Below are positions 58,931-64,000 of a stretch of DNA of 64,000 nucleotides, in pieces; position 1 is the first letter of the stretch, and every line of letters begins with the position of its first letter. The translations under genes and the position numbers were made by a program. The notes beneath the pieces were generated by a model that was not told where the DNA came from, made no database searches, and saw nothing but the letters and a program-made list of their open reading frames with translations. The DNA is from Sphingomonas_L flavalba_A (GTDB lineage Bacteria > Pseudomonadota > Alphaproteobacteria > Sphingomonadales > Sphingomonadaceae): contig NZ_CP180208.1 of assembly GCF_047553045.1 (NCBI RefSeq), positions 1,240,001 to 1,304,000 of the forward strand, read 5' to 3'.

Positions 58931-59714
58931 TTAACGCTTGCAGGGTTTGATCGGGTAATGAAGCAACAGGCGATAGCCGCCGCGCATCATCTTGATGCCA
59001 TGCGCAACTAGGCGGCGGGCCTTGTTCTTGCGCGGGTCGTTCTCAAAATCCTCCTTCCTGCCGCGAAAGCCGAGCAGGACTTTGGCGATGGTGCGGTAGC
59101 TTTCGCCGCGGAACCGTGCGTCGAGCGCACGCAGGGACAGGATGTGCCATTGCCGGAGCTGGGCGGGGATCGCCCGGAAGTCGGGACCGGGCGCGCGGCC
59201 ATTGAGGGACCGCCAGAATCGACGGACAGCGTGAGCGCGCAGCTCCAGAAAGGCGTCCATCGGTAGCGTGACGGCGTAAAATGCGGCGGTGTCCGGCACG
59301 GCCACGGGTAGCCAGAATTGATGCGCAACGCCGTCCGCCTGCCAGATGCCGTGCCAGCCATCGGCAGCGCGGCGCATATCGAGGCCGTCGAGATGCGCCA
59401 ACGTCAGTACCGGTTCGGTGTCGTCGTCCTTGTGATTGACTGGCGACAACATCACGGCTTGCGGTTGAAGGCGCGGACTCCAGATCGGCGATTGCCGATC
59501 ATGCGGCGCGTCGGGATCGCACGGGAAATCGCAAACCCCAGCGATGCGCGAACTCTTCGAGGTCGCGGGCAGCCGCCCCTGCGGTCAATGCGATGGTCCG
59601 GCAGTCCCGACGATATTCGTCGTTGCGGCGCAGGTATTCCCAAGCGAAACCAGCGGCAGGGATGTGCTTTGTGTGCCCGTATGCCGCCGGTGATCGCCAA
59701 TCGATGTTGAGCAT
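58931..59714 (-). pseudogene. DUF6499-DUF2285 regulator, frameshifted
   Basis: The N-terminal DUF6499 part (MLNIDWRSPAAYGHTKHIPA, then AGFAWEYLRRNDEYRRDC) is in one frame from 59714. The DUF2285 part (LTLAHLDGLDMRRAADGWHG to the end) is in another. In relatives both are one protein. Removing one base from the CCC run at 59523-59525 restores FPCDPDAPHDRQSPIWSPRL and joins them. Either an inactivating insertion or a sequencing error. Confidence 0.85.
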
Positions 59715-59789
59715 GGCGTCACCTCCCCGAGCCGGGATGCTGGGCAGCGCCCGGCAAGAAGAGGTTCAATCATCACTGGAAATATAGAA

Positions 59790-59817
59790 GCCGCTCAAAG
59801 CAGATACCTTGAGCGGC
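59790..59817 (-). terminator. Hairpin downstream of ardA
   Basis: A perfect 9-bp stem GCCGCTCAA / TTGAGCGGC with a 10-base loop, 86 bases past the ardA stop. Downstream on the minus strand is TTCTATATTTCC, moderately T-rich. Placed to end ardA before the next gene. Confidence 0.5.
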
Positions 59818-59903
59818 TAACCCGATCATTTTTGGTATTTTTGGCGACAGCCCGGCGACTCCGCGACGCCTGCCCGTATGAGGACGGACAGGCAGTCATG
59901 TTT

Positions 59904-60431
59904 TCACCTGTTGGAAAACACATGGACCTCGCCGTGCGCGGTCTCGATAGTGAACAGGTCGCCGCCCATCTCGGCGTCGCGCGCCATCCTCTCCCAATCG
60001 ACATAGTAGCGCAGCGCTTCGGGGATCGTGACGCTCTCGGTGGTCAATTCCTCCATGTAGTCGGCGAGGCTGGCGAACTGACCATGATAGCAATCCTCCA
60101 ACGTGGATTCGGCTTGGTCCATGTCGCCGCTGAACTGCTCCAGCAGGCCCGCGCCAAGTGCGCCATGCTCTGCGATGAAACTGGCCATCCGCGCCACGAT
60201 GTCGATGCCGGCATATTCCGAGATGCTGACGCCCTCGAAGCCCTCGTAATCGTGAATGGCGTATTCCTCCGCGTCCTCGACAGGGGAACGGGCAAGCATC
60301 GCGGCAATCGCGCCCCTAATCTGGTCCGCGTCCTGATCCGCGTCGATCCAAGCGCCATGCAGATAGCCGTTGTTGTAGGCGGCAAGGCAAGCGACATAGA
60401 TGCGGGGGGTACTGTCGGATACGTTGGTCAT
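59904..60431 (-). CDS. ardA: Antirestriction protein ArdA
   Basis: 175 residues, highly acidic. ArdA-like pattern: IYVACLAAYNNGYLHGAWIDA, EEYAIHDYEGF, EHGALGAGLLEQF and LEDCYHGQFASLADYMEEL. ArdA mimics DNA and blocks type I restriction enzymes after entry into a new host. Suitable cargo for a conjugative element. Confidence 0.93.
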   Translation of the reverse strand: MTNVSDSTPRIYVACLAAYNNGYLHGAWIDADQDADQIRGAIAAMLARSPVEDAEEYAIHDYEGFEGVSISEYAGIDIVARMASFIAEHGALGAGLLEQFSGDMDQAESTLEDCYHGQFASLADYMEELTTESVTIPEALRYYVDWERMARDAEMGGDLFTIETAHGEVHVFSNR

Positions 60432-60787
60432 GTCTCTGATCCTCGGGTCTGAAGGTCAGCGAAGCGGAACGCCGCGCCTGACCTTCTGGCCGTCGCCGAG
60501 ACTGGGGTAGCAACGAGCAAGGGCGGCCGGGGTGGAGGGGGATCACCCGGTCTGCACAAGCGAAGCGCGGAAGGCCGGGGATACCGCCCCGGACGGTTCC
60601 ACTTACCTTGCTGGCGCGAGGGCAACGCCCTTAGTGACTATCTTGAAGTAGACGAGGCAAGCAGCCAGTTCGGCCAGAGCAAAGTCGAGATCGAGCGCGT
60701 TAACTGGATCAGGATGTAGCAACGCGCAGGACTGGAGACACTGGCATCCGGACCGCCGTTCCTTGTGGAATGATCTCTCTTGCGGAT
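60432..60787. other. Gene-free stretch between ardA and the RHH gene
   Basis: About 356 bp with ardA leaving on the minus strand and an RHH gene on the plus strand. It contains GC-rich inverted repeats (for example GGCCGGGGATACCGCCCC). A minus-strand frame (60603-60797) is open but has no recognisable family and is rejected. Confidence 0.4.
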
Positions 60788-60806
60788 GTGTATCCATTGG
60801 GTACAC
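60788..60806. promoter_or_regulatory. Palindromic operator before the RHH gene
   Basis: GTGTATCCATTGGGTACAC, an almost perfect palindrome (GTGTA-CCA-TGG-TACAC), eight bases upstream of the truncated RHH gene. It is probably the self-regulatory site of that protein. Confidence 0.6.
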
Positions 60807-60813
60807 TTCCCAC

Positions 60814-60890
60814 ATGACCAAAAAAGATGTCGGGTTGCGCATCAGGTTGGACCGGGATCTGCGGGACGAATTCGTCGCGGCGTGCTGGTG
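60814..60890 (+). pseudogene. Truncated ribbon-helix-helix protein
   Basis: The first 25 or so codons (MTKKDVGLRIRLDRDLRDEF) match the strand-helix start of small RHH/CopG proteins. The frame enters IS DNA at about 60891 and stops at 60918. Lost helix 2 and C-terminus. Family members of this type are often antitoxins or plasmid regulators. Confidence 0.75.
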
Positions 60891-60954
60891 TGCCTTGAGA
60901 AAGTTGGTCCAATTCTGAAGAGAGCCCGATTGGGCGAAAGGATTGGAGAAATAT

Positions 60955-61233
60955 ATGGGACGTCAGCGATTTACGCCGGAGCAGATCATCGCGAAGCTGC
61001 GTGAGGTGGATGTGATTGTTGGGCGGGGCGGGACCGCGGTCGAGGCTTGTCGGCAGATCGGGATTGCCGAACAGACGCTCTATAGGTGGCGCAAGGAATA
61101 TGGTGGCCTGAAGGTCGACCAGGTGCGTCGGATGAAGGATCTGGAGCGGGAGAATGCGCAGTTGAAGAAGCTGGTTGCCGATCTCGCCCTCGACAAGGCG
61201 ATCCTGCAAGAGGCGTCAAAGCTGACTTTTTGA
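60955..61233 (+). CDS. IS3-family OrfA, copy 2
   Basis: 92 residues. HTH (FTPEQIIAKLREVDVIVGRGGTAVEACRQIGIAEQTLYRWRKEYGG) followed by a coiled coil (MKDLERENAQLKKLVADLALDKAI). MGRQRF start at 60955; the frame is open four codons earlier. It supplies the DNA-binding half of the transposase. Confidence 0.93.
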   Translation: MGRQRFTPEQIIAKLREVDVIVGRGGTAVEACRQIGIAEQTLYRWRKEYGGLKVDQVRRMKDLERENAQLKKLVADLALDKAILQEASKLTF

Positions 61234-62126
61234 GCCCCTCCCGTCGCCGCGAGGCGATCGAGCAGGTCCGACGCATTCTTCCAGTATCGGAGCGTCGGAC
61301 CTGCCGTGTTCTGGTTCAGCATCGCTCGACGCAGCGACATCGTCCAAAGGATGACAGCGACGAGCAGCGTCTGACAGCTGATATTGCCGCACTGGCCAAG
61401 GATTATGGCCGGTACGGCTATCGCCGCATCCATGCTCTGCTCGGCCATGCCGGCTGGCAGGTCAGCCTATCGGTTGTCGAGCGCATCTGGCGGCGGGAGG
61501 GTCTTAAAGTGCCGAAGCGGCAACCGAAGCGACGTCGGCTCTGGCTGGGCGACGGATCGTGCATCCGATTGCGCCCGCAGCATCGCGGACATGTCTGGTC
61601 ATACGACTTCGTCGAGGATCAGACGCGCAATGGGCGCAAGTTCCGGATGCTCAACATCATCGATGAGTATAGCAGGGAATGCCTGGCGATGGTGCCGCTG
61701 CGGCGGTTCCGGTCCAATGACGTCATCGACGTGCTGGCCGATCTGTTCATCGAACACGGGCCGCCCAAGCATATCAGGTCCGATAACGGCCCTGAGTTCG
61801 TCGCGCATGCGGTGCGTGAATGGTTGGGCCGGCTCGGGGTCACCACGCTCTACATCGAGCCGGGCAGCCCGTGGGAAAACGGCTACATCGAGAGCTTCAA
61901 TGCACGCCTGCGCGATGAGCTGCTCAACGGCGAGATCTTCTACAGCCTTGAGGAGGTCCGCTGCGTCACCGGCTGGTGGCGCGATCATTACAACCGACTG
62001 CGTCCGCACAGCAGCCTCGGCTATCGCCCGCCAGCGCCGGAAACCATCAAGATGCCAGCCTGGCCGCTCGGCTCCGCTGCGCTCCACCTCCCGCCCAGGC
62101 TGGCATCAGAAATGCGGATCAGCTAA
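61225..62126 (+). CDS. IS3-family transposase OrfB, copy 2
   Basis: About 300 residues of DDE integrase core: HVWSYDFVEDQTRNGRKFRML, IRSDNGPEFVA and GSPWENGYIESFNARLRDEL. Joined to orfA by frameshifting near 61225 (CTTTTTG run). The exact slip site is less clear than in copy 1. An intact open frame suggests an active or recent element. Confidence 0.92.
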
Positions 62127-62174
62127 TCATGAAACCGGACCAGTCATCGCGGGCAGTCCAGTTTTCGCTGGCAC

Positions 62175-62543
62175 GCGCGAGCCTATTGCCATCTAGAGCA
62201 TAAGTTCAAAGATTTCCTGTTGCCACGCGTTCTGGATGCTGGCGCCAAGAGTGAACCGGGAGAACTCGGAGAGCGGGACTGGCTCTGGAACAATTATTTT
62301 GACGTGATTATCGGTCCGCATCCCGCTCTAACGGCTAGTCAGAAGCAGGTTGTCGCCAAAGATTACGGACTAGATCACGGCAACGACGTGCTCACAGTTC
62401 GTTATGCGATGCTCTTCTATGTATTAAAGCGCCTTGGTTTGCTTGGTGATGCTTCAAAGCAAAGTCCGTACACTCAACATATCGTGACAATAAATCGCAA
62501 GGAAACTGAAGACGCGCTTGAACGAGCGGAGCTTCAGCTATGA
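62175..62543 (+). pseudogene. C-terminal fragment of an unrecognised protein
   Basis: About 122 residues open from the IS boundary (FKDFLLPRVLDAG, WLWNNYFDVIIGPHPALTAS, YAMLFYVLKRLGLLG) to a stop at 62543. The family is not recognised. An internal ATG at 62220-62222 is an ATG-like start, but the sequence before it is also coding-like, so the N-terminus was probably cut off by the IS. It lies 19 bases before the helicase gene, with which it may form an operon. Confidence 0.6.
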
Positions 62544-62562
62544 GTGCCCGGGGAGATGAATG

Positions 62563-64000
62563 ATGGCAGCGAAGCTTGAGGAGATTAAGAACGGCGCGTC
62601 TGTTCGAGGCGTGGCTTCGGCCCAAGCTGTGCATGTTGTTTCCGTCGACTGGATCGGGGACCAGGCGATCAGTGTCGTTTTTCGTGATCACAACGGTGCG
62701 GTGGCAGAGGCCATTTTGTACCGAGACGACGAGCATCGCCTTGAAGTTGAACAAAGCGGACGGGCTTGGTCGTTCGATGCCGATGGCGCGTTGCTGCGCT
62801 TGGTGACGGAGGCCAATCGCATCAAGTTGGCGCATTTTTTCGACCCGTATCTGGCTATCCACACGAGTCTTGTCGATCCGCTGCCGCACCAGATTTCGGC
62901 GGTCTATGGCGAGATGCTGCCGCGCCAGCCGCTGCGCTTCCTCCTGGCCGATGATCCCGGTGCCGGCAAGACCATCATGGCTGGGTTGCTGATGAAGGAA
63001 CTGATAGCCCGCAGCGATCTGGAACGCTGCCTCGTGGTTGCGCCGGGCAGCCTGGTTGAACAGTGGCAGGACGAACTCGGCCAGAAGTTCAATCTCGAGT
63101 TCGACATCCTTTCCCGCGACATGATTGAGAACTCGCGGTCGGGCAATCCATTCAGCGATCGGGATCGGCTGATCGTGCGTCTCGACGTGTTGGCGCGCAA
63201 CGAGGAGCTTCAGGAGAAGCTCATGAGCGCGCGCGAATGGGACCTGATTATCTGCGACGAAGCCCACCGCATGTCGGCCACCTATTTCGGCGGGGAGGTC
63301 AAATATACGCGGCGCTATCAGGTTGGCCAGAAGCTCGGCCAGGTCTGCCGCCACCTGCTGTTGATGTCGGCGACGCCGCACAACGGCAAGGAGGAGGATT
63401 TCCAGCTCTTCATGGCGCTGCTCGACGGTGATCGGTTCGAGGGCCGGTTCCGCGATGGTGTCCACTATGCCGACACCGAAGACATGATGCGGCGACTGAC
63501 CAAGGAGGAACTGCTCAAGTTCGATGGTCGGCCGCTATTCCCTGAGCGGCGGGCGCGCACGGTCAAGTATCAGCTCTCCGAAGGGGAGGCCGCGCTCTAT
63601 ACCGCTGTCACTGAATATGTGCGTACTGAGATGAACCGCGTGCAGCGCTTCGCCGAGGGCGATGGGAAGAAGCGCAACAATGTCGGTTTCGCTTTGCAGA
63701 TCCTTCAGCGGCGTCTCGCCTCGTCGCCGGCCGCCATCTACCAGTCGCTCAAGCGCCGCCGGGAACGGCTGGAAAACGAGCTGGGCGAAGCGCGCCTTGC
63801 CGCCAAGGGCCGCAGGCCCGGCGCATCGGAACCCGCGATCAATGCCGACATGCTGCGGAACATCGAGGAGTATGGCCAGGAGGAGATTGACGAGCTTGAG
63901 GATCTGATCTCGACGGGCGCGACGACGGCCGAGACGGTCGAGCAGCTCGCCCTGGAGGTCGAGACCCTGAAGGGACTGGAGACGATGGCGCTCGGCGTGC
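62563..64000 (+). CDS. SNF2/DEAD-like helicase, partial (runs off window)
   Basis: The first 479 codons. Superfamily 2 motifs: Walker A LADDPGAGKTIMAGLL, Walker B DLIICDEAHRMSA and motif III LLMSATPHNGKEEDF, with a RapA/SNF2-type layout. It starts at ATG 62563 with GGGGAG seven bases upstream. Helicases of this make (DrmD- or DUF3883-like) are often the first gene of anti-phage systems next to methylases and DUF499/DUF1156 proteins. That context lies outside the window. Confidence 0.85.
   Translation, partial: MAAKLEEIKNGASVRGVASAQAVHVVSVDWIGDQAISVVFRDHNGAVAEAILYRDDEHRLEVEQSGRAWSFDADGALLRLVTEANRIKLAHFFDPYLAIHTSLVDPLPHQISAVYGEMLPRQPLRFLLADDPGAGKTIMAGLLMKELIARSDLERCLVVAPGSLVEQWQDELGQKFNLEFDILSRDMIENSRSGNPFSDRDRLIVRLDVLARNEELQEKLMSAREWDLIICDEAHRMSATYFGGEVKYTRRYQVGQKLGQVCRHLLLMSATPHNGKEEDFQLFMALLDGDRFEGRFRDGVHYADTEDMMRRLTKEELLKFDGRPLFPERRARTVKYQLSEGEAALYTAVTEYVRTEMNRVQRFAEGDGKKRNNVGFALQILQRRLASSPAAIYQSLKRRRERLENELGEARLAAKGRRPGASEPAINADMLRNIEEYGQEEIDELEDLISTGATTAETVEQLALEVETLKGLETMALGV

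Larger units (their letters stand above)
60891..62173 (+). mobile_element. IS3-family insertion sequence, copy 2
   Basis: 1283 bp. Imperfect terminal repeats TGCCTTGAGAAAGTTGG and TGCCAGCGAAAACTGG (right end, reverse complement). It carries orfA and orfB. It is related to but distinct from the IS at 29024. The flanks show no target duplication, and it joins two different truncated genes, so an adjacent deletion or recombination is likely. Confidence 0.85.

Noticed and set aside
60603..60797. Minus-strand frame of about 64 codons before the RHH gene
   Set aside because: No family resemblance, and its start codon lies inside the palindromic operator.

Overview
The window reads as a high-GC alphaproteobacterial chromosome of the Sphingomonadaceae. 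The evidence is a sphingolipid locus (serine palmitoyltransferase, dedicated ACP, ceramide-reductase-like epimerase), an exosortase-V exopolysaccharide cluster of the sphingan type, and the obgE-proB and lepB-rnc-era housekeeping runs. Identifications come from reading motifs and from memory of families; no database search was possible.

Region 1 (1-24718) is core chromosome. It holds the sphingolipid/proB/obgE operon on the minus strand, a TetR regulator divergent from a predicted metal hydrolase, rpmA/rplU, and lepB-rnc-era. Next comes an exopolysaccharide locus (about 9.7-22 kb): a beta-helix protein with an 18-unit PEPTPT linker, a priming glycosyl-1-phosphate transferase, EpsI, exosortase XrtV, a CpsD-like ATPase, a Wzz-like co-polymerase, a Wza-like export protein and an outer-membrane barrel on the minus strand, and divergently a small membrane protein, an ORC-like ATPase and a family-2 glycosyltransferase. 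A sirtuin, dapB, nth and a lipoprotein follow.

Region 2 (about 24.7 kb to beyond the window end) is a large integrative and conjugative element placed at a tRNA-Arg(CCG) gene. The host tRNA is cut after its anticodon arm, and a second, complete tRNA-Arg lies 292 bp further on. A large serine recombinase ends inside that tRNA on the opposite strand and is translationally coupled to a TumE/HTH toxin-antitoxin pair. The mating apparatus is trbB-C-D-E-J-K-L-F-G-I plus DUF2274 (trbI is frameshifted), traG and a CopG-type protein, a VirD2-like relaxase, a candidate IncP-type oriT, a lytic transglycosylase, DUF736, traF, DUF2840, repA with internal iterons, and an AlpA-like regulator.

Cargo sits at four places: a truncated MFS pump and truncated LysR gene joined by an IS3-family element (28-31 kb); LysR, HxlR, FabF, LysR, tet(G), tetR(G), floR between traG and the relaxase (43-51 kb); an aph(3')-I-like gene (57.8 kb); and ardA, a broken RHH regulator, a second IS3-family element and the start of a SNF2 helicase gene that may open a defence island (59.9-64 kb). 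Expected phenotypes are resistance to tetracycline, florfenicol/chloramphenicol and probably kanamycin/neomycin. The most interesting signals are the tRNA replacement, a leader element shared by the two ends of the element, a shared box upstream of traG and trbB, a 12-base match to the RP4 nic region, and the duplicated relaxase 3' end that brackets floR.
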